From NCBI GenBank assembly GCA_958445065.1, contig CAUCQW010000030.1:1-26418 (forward strand): a stretch of 26,418 nt of DNA. Reading direction: 5' to 3'. The translations under genes were made by a program, and so were the position numbers. The notes beneath the pieces are model-generated. The model searched no databases and was not told the origin of the DNA. It was given only the letters and a program-made list of their open reading frames with translations. Of this stretch, positions 15,584 to 23,830 are shown piece by piece. This stretch comes from an uncultured Collinsella sp. GTDB lineage: Bacteria; Actinomycetota; Coriobacteriia; Coriobacteriales; Coriobacteriaceae. Every line of letters begins with the position of its first letter. Position 1 is the stretch's first letter.

Positions 15584-17500
15584 CTAGGCGCGCTCCTCGA
15601 TAGCACCGTTTCTATATGCATCGAGCAGCTGACGCAGGTCTTGGATCTGGCCGCGGATCTTGGCACCGGAATCGGTGTCGCTCACCATGCGGCGACGGTC
15701 TGCTTGGTCAAAACGGTTGGTCTCGCTCTCGATGTCCACGTTGCGTGTGAGTGCCTCGGCAACCGTCGTAAAGGCCCGGTGCGACTTGAGGCGGCAGCCG
15801 CGCGAGCTCGAGATGAGCGTATAGCCGGCGATACCCGTCTTGGGATGGTAAGCGCGGCAGAAGCCGCCATCGATGACCAGCAGCTTGCCCTCGGCGCGGA
15901 TGGGCTGCTCACCCTTGGTGGTTTTAACGGGCGTGTGGCCGTTGATGATGTGGCCGGTCGGTGAACATGCCATGGGCGCGACGCCAAACTCGCGCATGAT
16001 GTCGTCGCAGACCGAGGGCGACTTGGTAAGCGTAAAGTACGGGTCCATCGGCTCGACCCAGGTGCTCTTATCGGCGATATAGGCGCGCTCAAAGGTACGC
16101 ACCAGGCGTCCGCTGGCGGGTGAGTTAAAGCCAATCCACAGGTACCACATCCAGTCGAGAGCGTCGCGGTCGCCCACACGCCAGGCGCGGCGGGCGATGT
16201 AGTCGCAAAAATCGAGATAATCGCGGCCAGTGTGCCAGGTGCCCAGGCAGTTCATGCTGCTAAAGGTGCCGTCTTCGTTGAGTGGCACGCAGCCATGGAA
16301 CAGCAGGTTGCCGTTGGCAACCTTGTACATCGAGCCGTGGGAATAGAGGAAATCGATATGGCGATGCAGGTGATCGGCGGTGACAAACTCGGACACGAGC
16401 TTGTCGATGATGTGCTGCTCCTGAGACGTGAGCGTATAGGGGTTCGCCGGGTCGACGGTGGGGAAATCGTTGGTCGTGAGCGGCCACACGCTGCCGTCGG
16501 CGAGCGTGACCGTGCCGGTGTCGTGTTCGATCTTGTCGAGTAACAGGCGGTCGGTCATATCGAACTCGGGGTGGCGCTGGATAATCTGACCCTCGAGCTT
16601 AAAGAGCAGCACGTTGATGGCCTTGATCAGCGGGGTGATGGACTCACCGGCGGTGTAGGTGGCATCGGCAAAGGCGACAAGCTCACGCAGCGAGATGCCG
16701 TAGTCGTTCTCCAGGATCTCGTAGTTGTCGTAGCGTAGGTTGTTGCGCAGCACCGTGGCGATGCAGGCGGGCTCACCGGCCGCAGCGCCCATCCACAGCA
16801 GGTCGTGGTTGCCCCACTGGATATCGAGTGAATGGTAGGTGAGCAGGCGGTCCATAATCTTGGCCGCGCCGCCGCCGCGGTCGAAGATGTCGCCCACCAG
16901 GTGCAGGTGGTCGACGGCCAGGCGCTTGATGAGCGAGGCAAGCGACTCGATAAAGTCGTCGGCGCTGGCGGTCTCCAGAATGGACTCCACGATGCGCTCG
17001 TGATAGCGCACGCGATAGTTGTTCTCGTCCGGATGCGTGTGTAGCAGCTCGTCGATGATGTAGGCGTAATCGCGTGGGATGGCCTTACGCACCTTGGAGC
17101 GCGTATAGCGGCTCGAAAGCGAGCGGGCGACCATGATGAGCTGGTCAAGCATCGTCTTGTACCAGGTGGGCGAGTCCTCGCGCTGGCTGCGGACCAGCTC
17201 GATCTTCTCGCGCGGGTAGTAGATGAGCGTGCACAGCTCGCCCTTCTCGTCAAAGGAGAGCGTTTCGCCAAAGATTTCGTCGACATGCTCGCGCACGACG
17301 CCCGAGCAGTTGTTGAGGATGTGCATAAAGGCTTCGTACTCGCCATGCACGTCGCTCATAAAATGCTCAGTGCCTTTGGGCAGGTTGAGGATGGCCGAGA
17401 GGTTGATGATCTCGGTAAACGCGGATTGCTCGGTGGGAAACTGTCTCGACAGCAGGCGCAGATACTTGAAGTCTTGCGGATTGCGATCGAATGCGACCAT
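15584..17500 (-). CDS. fbp: class III fructose-1,6-bisphosphatase
   Basis: A 638-residue class III (Bacillus-type) fructose-1,6-bisphosphatase that hydrolyses fructose 1,6-bisphosphate to fructose 6-phosphate for gluconeogenesis. The metallophosphoesterase core is complete: SDVHGEYEAF (D50, H52), GDIFDRGGG (D204), WGNHDLLWMGA (N231, H232, D233) and, later, HGCVPLN. The rest (insert around 280-400 and the C-terminal NGHTPVK segment) also follows the family; the length is near the 641-671 of relatives. The start at 17500 has GGAAGG six bases upstream; the in-frame ATG at 17545 would add 15 residues across the regulatory inverted repeat and was rejected. A 10-bp inverted repeat 28 bases upstream is probably a regulatory site. 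Confidence 0.95.
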   Translation of the reverse strand: MVAFDRNPQDFKYLRLLSRQFPTEQSAFTEIINLSAILNLPKGTEHFMSDVHGEYEAFMHILNNCSGVVREHVDEIFGETLSFDEKGELCTLIYYPREKIELVRSQREDSPTWYKTMLDQLIMVARSLSSRYTRSKVRKAIPRDYAYIIDELLHTHPDENNYRVRYHERIVESILETASADDFIESLASLIKRLAVDHLHLVGDIFDRGGGAAKIMDRLLTYHSLDIQWGNHDLLWMGAAAGEPACIATVLRNNLRYDNYEILENDYGISLRELVAFADATYTAGESITPLIKAINVLLFKLEGQIIQRHPEFDMTDRLLLDKIEHDTGTVTLADGSVWPLTTNDFPTVDPANPYTLTSQEQHIIDKLVSEFVTADHLHRHIDFLYSHGSMYKVANGNLLFHGCVPLNEDGTFSSMNCLGTWHTGRDYLDFCDYIARRAWRVGDRDALDWMWYLWIGFNSPASGRLVRTFERAYIADKSTWVEPMDPYFTLTKSPSVCDDIMREFGVAPMACSPTGHIINGHTPVKTTKGEQPIRAEGKLLVIDGGFCRAYHPKTGIAGYTLISSSRGCRLKSHRAFTTVAEALTRNVDIESETNRFDQADRRRMVSDTDSGAKIRGQIQDLRQLLDAYRNGAIEERA

Positions 17501-17820
17501 GAAACACCTTCCGATAGGGCTGGTAAAACTGATAAACAGCGTCAAACGTTTATCAGTATGCGCCGCTTTTGTTTCGATTGGGGATGGGCGGCCGAATTGT
17601 TAGCCGAACGGTTTGGTAAATCGATTTAGTGGAGGTAGATATGGCGGTTGAGTGGAGACGATAGAGGGTGTTTTCTCAGATATTTATGCGTGGGGTCGGT
17701 GGAAACGATGGTGGTAAAGATGTTCGCTATTTTTGGTTCGATTTGGTAAATAGTGGACATATGTACCGTATGTAGGCTCACTGTGCGATAATTTGCGCAG
17801 CAATGAGTAAGGAGCCTCAT
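17501..17820. other. divergent intergenic region, fbp / degV
   Basis: Apart from the fbp inverted repeat, this 320-base gap contains AT-rich sequence with a possible GATAAT -10 box (17787-17792) for the rightward gene. No convincing -35 and no extra gene were found. Confidence 0.45.
17528..17557 (-). promoter_or_regulatory. inverted repeat upstream of fbp (operator or attenuator)
   Basis: ACTGATAAAC and GTTTATCAGT are perfect 10-bp inverted arms with a 10-base spacer, 28 bases before the fbp start codon. On the minus strand the second arm is followed by TTTT, so it could also be a terminator-like attenuator. TTGACG lies in the spacer. The sequence alone does not decide between these. Confidence 0.55.
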
Positions 17821-18711
17821 ATGAGTGATTTTGTCCTGACCTGTGAATCCGCCGCCGATCGAACTCGGGAGTTCTTTGAATCGCGCAATATCCCTGTCGT
17901 GTGTTTTCATTACGAGATCGACGATGTTGTCTATACGGACGATCTGTATCAGTCGATTACGCCGGACGAGTTTTTTGCCCAGATTGCCGCAGGCGCCATG
18001 CCCAAGACGTCTCAGGTGAGCGTGGGTGAGTACGAGGAGTTTTGGGAGCCGTTTATTGCCGAGGGTAAAGACGTGCTGCACCTGGCGTTGTCGTCGGGTA
18101 TTTCGGGCACGTATGGATCGGCCTGCGTTGCGGCGCAGATGCTCGCGGATCGCTATCCCCAGGGCGGCAAGGTGCGTGTCATCGATTCGCTGGCGGCGTC
18201 TTCGGGCTTTGGCCTGTTGTTGGAATATGCCGCCGATGTGCGCGATAGCGGGGCTTCACTCGACGAGACGGCTGCCTGGATCGAGGAGCACAAGCTCAAC
18301 CTGCACCACTGGTTCTTCTCGACCGATCTGTCGAGCTACCTGCGCGGCGGTCGCATTTCGGCCGCGAGCGCGATCATCGGCACGGCGCTTAAGATTTGCC
18401 CGCTTATGACGGTCGATTGCGAAGGTAAGCTGTCGCCACGTGAGAAGATTCGCACTAAGAAGCGCGCGATTTCCGAGATGGCTAAGACCATGATGGCACA
18501 CGTACAGGACGGTGCAGATTATTCGGGTAAGTGCATCATGTCGCAGTCGGCGTGCCGCGAGGATGCTGAGGCGGTCGCGGCACTGATTGAGGAACAGGTT
18601 CCGCAGCTTAAAGGCAAGATTGAGATCAATGACATCGGTACTCTGATTGGCTCGCATACCGGACCTGGTACGGTGGCGCTCTTCTTTATGGGCGACAAGC
18701 GCGTGGATTAA
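17821..18711 (+). CDS. DegV-family fatty-acid-binding protein
   Basis: A 296-residue DegV-family protein, the fold of FakB, which holds a fatty acid for phosphorylation by FakA. N-terminal motif TCESAAD corresponds to the family's TDSxxDL; the ligand-site segment is HLALSSGISGTYGSA (about residues 89-103), and IGSHTGPGTVALFF near the C-terminus is the phosphate/carboxylate-binding loop. AAGGAG is six bases before the ATG at 17821, so the ATG at 17803 was rejected. The gene stands alone; no fakA-like kinase is in the window. It is convergent with the gene at 18818-19909. Chain-length preference cannot be read from the sequence. Confidence 0.92.
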   Translation: MSDFVLTCESAADRTREFFESRNIPVVCFHYEIDDVVYTDDLYQSITPDEFFAQIAAGAMPKTSQVSVGEYEEFWEPFIAEGKDVLHLALSSGISGTYGSACVAAQMLADRYPQGGKVRVIDSLAASSGFGLLLEYAADVRDSGASLDETAAWIEEHKLNLHHWFFSTDLSSYLRGGRISAASAIIGTALKICPLMTVDCEGKLSPREKIRTKKRAISEMAKTMMAHVQDGADYSGKCIMSQSACREDAEAVAALIEEQVPQLKGKIEINDIGTLIGSHTGPGTVALFFMGDKRVD

Positions 18712-18768
18712 CGTTCGTGGGCTGGCTGACAGTTTTAACCGCTGCGCCTGTCCCTCCTGACATTCGAT

Positions 18769-18813
18769 AACAGCAAGGCCCGTCCCGTTGTTTGTGGGGC
18801 GGGCCTTGCTGTT
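18769..18813. terminator. bidirectional terminator between convergent genes
   Basis: An 18-bp stem with one G-U pair (AACAGCAAGGCCCGTCCC and its partner) and a nine-base loop between two convergent genes. Neither side has a strong T tract, but stem strength and position suit termination both ways. Confidence 0.65.
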
Positions 18814-18817
18814 GCGG

Positions 18818-19909
18818 CTAGCGTTTCTTTCCGCGGAAGAAGAAGCCGTGCAGTGACGGCTTGAGGCCGCGGTTGGCGCGATGCTCCTCGACGCGCTCGT
18901 GGATCGAAGCGACGCGCTCGATGACTTCGTCGGGAATCGGCACGTCGGGATTCATGTTCTCGACCTGGCTGACCTCGGCGGCGGCGACCTGGTCGATAAT
19001 GGGCACATCGTCGCGCGAGATGACAGGTGTGGCGTCTTCCTTCATCTTGCGATAACGCTGCATCATGTCGGTCTGTAGCTGCTGGGCCGAAGGCGGCGTC
19101 CAGATGATGGCGTTGGCGCCGGCGGCGATGGTCTCACGGATGCTCTCGGGCGTCTTGCCGCCCGGCGCGATGAGCGGCAGGTTGGGATAGTGCTCGCGCA
19201 GTTCACGCAGGACCTGGGGTGTGTTTTTGCCGGCGGCGATGTTGAGAATCTTGGCTCCGGCGCGCACTTTGGCATGCGCATCATCGTCGCAACGTACGAC
19301 CGTGGCGATGACGGGGATGTCGGCGATGTTGGTGATGTGCTCGACCATCTCGGCAGTGGCGGGGGAGTTGACCACGCAGCCCGCCGCGCCCTGCATCTCG
19401 GAGACGGCTGCCATCTGCACGGAGCGCTTGCCGGTGGTGGTGCCACCGCCCACACCTACAAAGACCGGGCACTCGGCGACGGTCAACAGTGCCTGCGTAA
19501 TGGCCGGCTGCGGCGTGAAGGGGTAAACGGCAAAGACAGCATCGGCATTGGAGTTGCGGATGACAGCCACGTCGGTGGTGTAGATGAGCGACTTGATGCG
19601 GCGGCCGAAGAGCGTGAAGCCGCTGGCCTCCTCGATCTCGTCGGGCATGCGAAGGGCAGCCTTGCGCAGACGTCCGTCGATGGGCAGGGGCTCCATGGGG
19701 AGCAGTCCGTTGGGGGTCACGGCTACCTGGGGCTCGGTGAACTCGTCTGCGAGCTCGACCTCGGAGAAATCGACCGAGGCGACGATGTCCTCGTGTACCT
19801 CGGCGGGCACATCAATGGGAGCTTGGTCGTTTGCCGCGGCAGGCGTGTCGAAGGAGCTGGTGCCGACGAAGGCGTCGACGCGCTCATTTAGATCGTTGAG
19901 GGTATCCAT
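18818..19909 (-). CDS. TIM-barrel-like protein of unknown function
   Basis: A 363-residue protein I cannot name. Residues 1-95 are acidic and probably disordered. Residues about 100-295 have alternating strands and helices of a TIM barrel: SLIYTTDVAVIRNSNADAVF, PVFVGVGGGTTTGKRS (about 148-163), CVVNSPATAEMVEHI, DIPVIATVV, AGAKILNIAAG, LPLIAPGGKTPESIRETIA with K252, and GANAIIWTPPS. The GGKTPES loop resembles the phosphate-binding segment of KDPG-aldolase-like and NanE-like barrels. The C-terminus is basic (FFFRGKKR). No signal peptide or membrane segment is seen. The start lacks a good ribosome site (CGAGCCTCC before ATG). It could be a phosphosugar-metabolising or regulatory barrel; substrate is unknown. 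Confidence 0.75.
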   Translation of the reverse strand: MDTLNDLNERVDAFVGTSSFDTPAAANDQAPIDVPAEVHEDIVASVDFSEVELADEFTEPQVAVTPNGLLPMEPLPIDGRLRKAALRMPDEIEEASGFTLFGRRIKSLIYTTDVAVIRNSNADAVFAVYPFTPQPAITQALLTVAECPVFVGVGGGTTTGKRSVQMAAVSEMQGAAGCVVNSPATAEMVEHITNIADIPVIATVVRCDDDAHAKVRAGAKILNIAAGKNTPQVLRELREHYPNLPLIAPGGKTPESIRETIAAGANAIIWTPPSAQQLQTDMMQRYRKMKEDATPVISRDDVPIIDQVAAAEVSQVENMNPDVPIPDEVIERVASIHERVEEHRANRGLKPSLHGFFFRGKKR

Positions 19910-20100
19910 GGAGGCTCGATTCTATGTGATGACGGCCGGCGCGATGCAGCCGGAATAGCGAATGCTAAATCGTTTGACGAGTTGATTTTTCCCCGCTGCG
20001 CCATCCGTTAGACCGAAGGGCCGGCGAACGTGAAGGAGCTGTGGTGGCGGGGATCGAGGTGCTATCTTGAAAGTCCCGTTTAAAAGAGAGGTGACGCGGT

Positions 20101-20271
20101 ATGGAATTGACAGCAATGTTTGGCTCGATTGGCCTGTGTGTGGGCGCAATCGTTGTCGCCGCGGTCATCTACTTTGTGGTCACGGCCATTAAGGGCAAAA
20201 GGGCCGAACGCAAGGAGCGCACGATGCTTAAACAGCATCGCGACCAGCAGGGCAAACGCGCACGGAGATAA
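20101..20271 (+). CDS. 56-residue single-span membrane microprotein
   Basis: A short gene with ATG at 20101 preceded by AGAGAGGTG. The protein has about ten polar residues, one membrane helix (GLCVGAIVVAAVIYFVVTAI, residues 11-30) and a strongly basic tail (KGKRAERKERTMLKQHRDQQGKRARR), so the tail should face the cytoplasm. Codon use and GC skew by position match a real gene. It sits between two minus-strand genes, divergent from the one at 18818-19909 and convergent with the methyltransferase at 20296. Function unknown. Confidence 0.72.
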   Translation: MELTAMFGSIGLCVGAIVVAAVIYFVVTAIKGKRAERKERTMLKQHRDQQGKRARR

Positions 20272-20295
20272 CTTGTTGAGTTTTGGATCCGTGCG

Positions 20296-21399
20296 CTAGC
20301 TGCGTTTTCGGATCAGGGCAATGTAGAAGCCCTCAAAGTCGCGGCTAGGCGGAATGGTGAGCGTGCCGGGCAGGCCGTTGGCGATGGCCGATACCTGACC
20401 GGCGGCAATGGCTTCGGTCAGAGCGTTGGACTCGATGCGCGGCTCCTCACCAGCTTCCTGGGTGCGTCGTGCTTCACTTTCGCTTGGCGTGCCGTCGAGG
20501 GGGATGAGCTCGCAGTCCATATGCTTGTCGAGGGCCTCTTGCAGGGCGTCCTCGTTTTCCTGCGGCAAAATCGAACAGGTCGAATAGACGAGCGTGCCGC
20601 CCGGTTTGAGGGCACCCATGGCGCGGTCCAGAAGTGCTCGCTGCGAGCGGGCACACTTGCTCAGCAACTGCTCGGTGAGGCCGCGCAGGCTTTTCTCGTT
20701 GCCACTGATGACGGTGCCCGTGCCGGTGCAGGGAGCGTCGAGCAGGATGCGGTCAAAGCGGAAGAACTCGTCGAGCTCGCGTGCGTCGATGCGCATGACG
20801 GGCACGTTTTTGGCACCTTGGCGGTGGAGGTTGGACTCAAGCTTTTCGGCGCGGGGAATGCTCATCTCGCAGGCCGTGAGGTGTGCCTGGCCCTGGGTGA
20901 GGGCGGCGATCTGCGTCGTCTTGCCGCCGGGGGCTGCGCACATGTCCAAGATGTCCTCGCCGGCCTGAGCGCCTAATACCAAAGGCGGTATCATGGACGA
21001 CAGACTTTGCAAGTAGATCTTGCCGTCGCGGTAGATGTCGAGATCCCACAGATCGGAAACCTGGGCCTCGGGCAGGATAAAGGCGTCTGGGTACCAGGCG
21101 ACGGGGTTGTGGGCGATGCCGGCGGCACCGAGCGCCGCAGCGATGTCCTCGGCGGTCGCCTTGAGCGTGTTGGCGCGCAGCGTGACCGGGCGTGTGGCCG
21201 CGGCGCCGAAGCCCTCGATCATGAGCTCGGCATCGGCGGGCGCATAGGCGCCGGCGACCGTGTCTACCATAAAGCGCGGCAGGTCGGCGGCGGAGTGTTG
21301 GGCGGCAAGCTGGTCGGAAAGCTCGGTGGCAGCAAACTGCCTAAGCTTGAGCTCGGGCTTAACCTGCTTTTTCTGCTTACGACGACGCGGCTTGGACAT
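20296..21399 (-). CDS. NOL1/NOP2/Sun-family rRNA m5C methyltransferase (RsmB/RsmF-like)
   Basis: A 367-residue SAM-dependent RNA cytosine-5 methyltransferase. A basic N-terminus (MSKPRRRKQKKQ) suits RNA binding; the N1 domain has RPVTLRANTLKA at about 70-81. SAM site: LDMCAAPGGKTTQ (C154). Catalytic pair: DAPCTGTG with C224 (general-acid/release cysteine) and YSTCSI with C275 (nucleophile). C-terminal segment FEGFYIALIRKRS closes the fold; there is no separate PUA domain, unlike E. coli RsmF. AAGGAAAG lies just before the ATG. Targets in RsmB/RsmF relatives are 16S rRNA C967 or C1407; which applies here cannot be settled from sequence. It is preceded on the same strand by the repeat cluster and the MetRS-like gene. 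Confidence 0.92.
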   Translation of the reverse strand: MSKPRRRKQKKQVKPELKLRQFAATELSDQLAAQHSAADLPRFMVDTVAGAYAPADAELMIEGFGAAATRPVTLRANTLKATAEDIAAALGAAGIAHNPVAWYPDAFILPEAQVSDLWDLDIYRDGKIYLQSLSSMIPPLVLGAQAGEDILDMCAAPGGKTTQIAALTQGQAHLTACEMSIPRAEKLESNLHRQGAKNVPVMRIDARELDEFFRFDRILLDAPCTGTGTVISGNEKSLRGLTEQLLSKCARSQRALLDRAMGALKPGGTLVYSTCSILPQENEDALQEALDKHMDCELIPLDGTPSESEARRTQEAGEEPRIESNALTEAIAAGQVSAIANGLPGTLTIPPSRDFEGFYIALIRKRS

Positions 21400-21420
21400 C
21401 CGTCTTTCCTTCCACCTAAT

Positions 21421-21536
21421 TGATTATTCTGGGACGGGGATTAAAAAATCATTTAATCCCCGTCCCAGAAAGACTACTTTGCGGCGCCCGGGAATGATTT
21501 TTTAATCCCCGTCCCAGAATAATCATTCCCGGGCGC
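21421..21536. repeat. palindromic repeat cluster (three copies of TGGGACGGGGATTAA unit)
   Basis: Two perfect inverted copies of a 33-bp unit lie at 21421-21453 and 21493-21525, starting TGATTATTCTGGGACGGGG. A partial inverted copy at 21452-21470 makes a 19-bp perfect hairpin with the first. The third copy is itself framed by a 16-bp perfect palindrome (GCGCCCGGGAATGATT at 21484-21499 and complement at 21521-21536). A further copy lies at 24418-24444. It fills the gap between the two minus-strand genes. Confidence 0.75.
21427..21470 (-). terminator. possible terminator of the MetRS-like gene
   Basis: A 19-bp perfect stem with loop AAATCA, made of two repeat copies, lies 80 bases past the MetRS-like stop. 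On the minus strand it is not followed by a long T tract. Confidence 0.4.
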
Positions 21537-21547
21537 GTTGCGGTTGC

Positions 21548-23698
21548 CTAGTACTGGCTCTCGTGCTTGCTGAAGAAGTCGAAGCGCGGGGGCAGCGGCT
21601 TCACGCGGTGCTCGCCGGGCTTCTCGCCCAGGCTCTCCACGAACTCGTCCGTGGAGGCAAAGATGTTGTCCCAGCTAAAGAAGGCGACCGGGTCAACGTC
21701 GAAGTACTCGCAGATGAGCTCGCAGCCGGCCGGCACGATGCCGTGCATGAGCACGGTCGCCACGCGCAGCTCGGTGAAGGCGTCGACGAGGGCCTGCGTC
21801 ATCGCGGTATTGGCTTGCTCGCCCTCAAGCTTGTTGGCAGCCTTGGAGGCGTCGCTCCAGCGCTTGTTGGCGGCGCGCAGGTAGTCGTCGCACACAGCGA
21901 GCGCGCGGTGCGTCTCGAACTTGTACATGGCCTGCTCAAACGCGAGGGCGGCCTGCTCGGCAGCCTCGACCACGGCAGCAGAGGCGGCGCCGGCCGGAAT
22001 ACAACCGTTGCGATAGGGGCTCTCGTCGCCCTCCTTGACGGCGACGCCGTAGAAGCAGCTGCGGGCCAGGCGGTTGAACACGCCGGTCAAAAGGGCGCTC
22101 TCCTTAAGGGCCGGATCGATAACGCGCTTGTCGTCGCAGGCGCGCACCTCGTTGCCGTCCTTGTCCTTGCCGGTCACGCGCGTGTCGTATGCCTTGGGGC
22201 TAAAGCTCACCGGCTTCTCGGACAGGCCGAGCGACAGCCAGTGCGCGCGCATCTGCTCGCAGGTGTAGTGGTTGAGCAGGTCGTCTGCCGGCGGGGGAGG
22301 CGTCTGCGAGGACGAGCTGGCCTTTTTGCCCATGTAGAGCAGGTGGTAGCAGGCACTGACGGTGCTCTGCGTGAGGTTCCAGCCCAGGGCCTCCCACATG
22401 GCGGTCTGCGCGATGCAGTAGAAGTAGATGTTGTCCTGGCCGATGAACTGGTAGATCTGAGCGTCGTCAGAGCACCACCAGTCGCGCCAGTCGAGTGAGC
22501 TGTGCTGGTAGGTGGGCGCGGGGACCTGCGTGGAATCGGCGGCGGGCTCGCCCATGAGGGCGGCATCCTGGGCGGCGACACCCTCGGTCACGCCAGCGGC
22601 GCGGGCATCGCGGGCGAGCACGGTGCGGGTGTAGCTGATGGGCGCCCACAGGCTCTCGGGCCAGCACCAGCAGGTGACGTCGGAAACGCCGTCGACCTCG
22701 GGCACCGGAACGCCCCAGTCGATGTTACCGGTGATGCGGAAGGGTACGAGCGCCTTGCCGCTGCGGAAGCGCACGCCGCCGTTAGCGAGCACCGCGTGGG
22801 CGTCGTCGCGCTCCTTCCAGCTGGGGAAGGTGACGGTAAAGCTGCTCTTGTTGCCCTCGGGCTCCAGCACGGTGTGCTCGGGCAGCTGGTCTTCGACGGC
22901 GTCGAAGGCCTCGCGGAACTTGTTTTGAATATAGAGCTGTGCCGGCAGCAGCCACTCCTCCATGGTCTTGGAGACCACGGAGCGAACCTGCGGGTTCTGG
23001 GCGAGCTTGGCGGTGTAGGTCTTCATAAAGTCGAGGTAGGCCGGCAGGTCGAAGTAGAGGTTGTCGACCGGGCGCAGCTCGGGCACCTCGCCGGTGAGCT
23101 GGCTCTTGGGCGCAATGAGCTCCTCGGGCTCAAACTGGTGACCCAGGTCGCACTCGTCGGCGTACGCCTTCTCGGACTTGCAGCCCTGGATGGGGCAGCG
23201 GCCGATCACCTGACGGCCGTTGAGGAACGTGCCGGCCTTGGCGTCGTAGAACTGCAGCGTGGAGCGCTTGGAGATGGTGCCCTGCTCGTGCAGGCGCTCG
23301 ATAATCTCGGCGGTTACCTCGTTGTGAATCTGCGCAGCCGGCTCAAGGCCCGAGCCGCCATAGATATCGCAGCTGATGTTGTAGTTGTTGAGGGTCGCGG
23401 CCTGGCGGGAGTGATTGGACTCGACATACTCGCCGATGGACTTGTCGTAGCCTTCGTTCTCCTTGAGCTTGCGGTAGCTCTCCATGATGGGCGAGCCATA
23501 GCAGTCGGTGCCCGAGGTGAAGATGACATTTTCGCGGCCCAGACGGTCGCGCAGGAAGCGGGCGAAGAAGTCGGCCGGGACAAAGACGCCACCAACGTGG
23601 CCAAAGTGAAGGCCCTTGTTGCCGTAGGGCTCGCCGGCGGTAACGATGGCGCGGCGAGGCCAGCTGGGACGGTCGTTCATGGAGTATTTGGATGCCAT
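21548..23698 (-). CDS. methionyl-tRNA synthetase-like class I aminoacyl-tRNA ligase
   Basis: A 716-residue class I synthetase resembling MetRS. The HIGH-type motif is HFGHVGG (H31-H34), followed by TSGTDCYGSPI. A zinc-knuckle-like insert has CPIQGC...DECDLGH. Further MetRS-like segments are IDWGVPVP, WPESLWAPISY and FIGQDNIYFYCIAQTAMWEALGW. The KMSKS-type loop is KASSS (residues 459-463) in YMGKKASSSSQTPP, so the second lysine is replaced by serine. The C-terminal region is helical, as in the anticodon-binding domain, with no tRBD. The start at 23698 has GAAGGAG upstream; an in-frame ATG at 23791 would add 31 residues without family similarity. It may charge tRNA-Met, or be a second MetRS-like enzyme beside a canonical metG elsewhere; I favour the latter but cannot test it. 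Confidence 0.87.
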   Translation of the reverse strand: MASKYSMNDRPSWPRRAIVTAGEPYGNKGLHFGHVGGVFVPADFFARFLRDRLGRENVIFTSGTDCYGSPIMESYRKLKENEGYDKSIGEYVESNHSRQAATLNNYNISCDIYGGSGLEPAAQIHNEVTAEIIERLHEQGTISKRSTLQFYDAKAGTFLNGRQVIGRCPIQGCKSEKAYADECDLGHQFEPEELIAPKSQLTGEVPELRPVDNLYFDLPAYLDFMKTYTAKLAQNPQVRSVVSKTMEEWLLPAQLYIQNKFREAFDAVEDQLPEHTVLEPEGNKSSFTVTFPSWKERDDAHAVLANGGVRFRSGKALVPFRITGNIDWGVPVPEVDGVSDVTCWCWPESLWAPISYTRTVLARDARAAGVTEGVAAQDAALMGEPAADSTQVPAPTYQHSSLDWRDWWCSDDAQIYQFIGQDNIYFYCIAQTAMWEALGWNLTQSTVSACYHLLYMGKKASSSSQTPPPPADDLLNHYTCEQMRAHWLSLGLSEKPVSFSPKAYDTRVTGKDKDGNEVRACDDKRVIDPALKESALLTGVFNRLARSCFYGVAVKEGDESPYRNGCIPAGAASAAVVEAAEQAALAFEQAMYKFETHRALAVCDDYLRAANKRWSDASKAANKLEGEQANTAMTQALVDAFTELRVATVLMHGIVPAGCELICEYFDVDPVAFFSWDNIFASTDEFVESLGEKPGEHRVKPLPPRFDFFSKHESQY

Positions 23699-23830
23699 GG
23701 GACTCCTTCGCATATGGTGAGAGCGCGGCCGGGCGCAAGGCCTGGCGACGCGGTGGTCAATTCGTGCATATCGTTCGACATTATCGCACATGCGGACGGG
23801 TACGTGGCAGGGGCGCTATCCTAAGATGCT

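Noticed and set aside
19980..20040. tRNA-like stretch with GCGCCATCCGTTAGACCGAA
   Set aside because: No cloverleaf with T and D arms can be drawn, so it is not called as an RNA gene.
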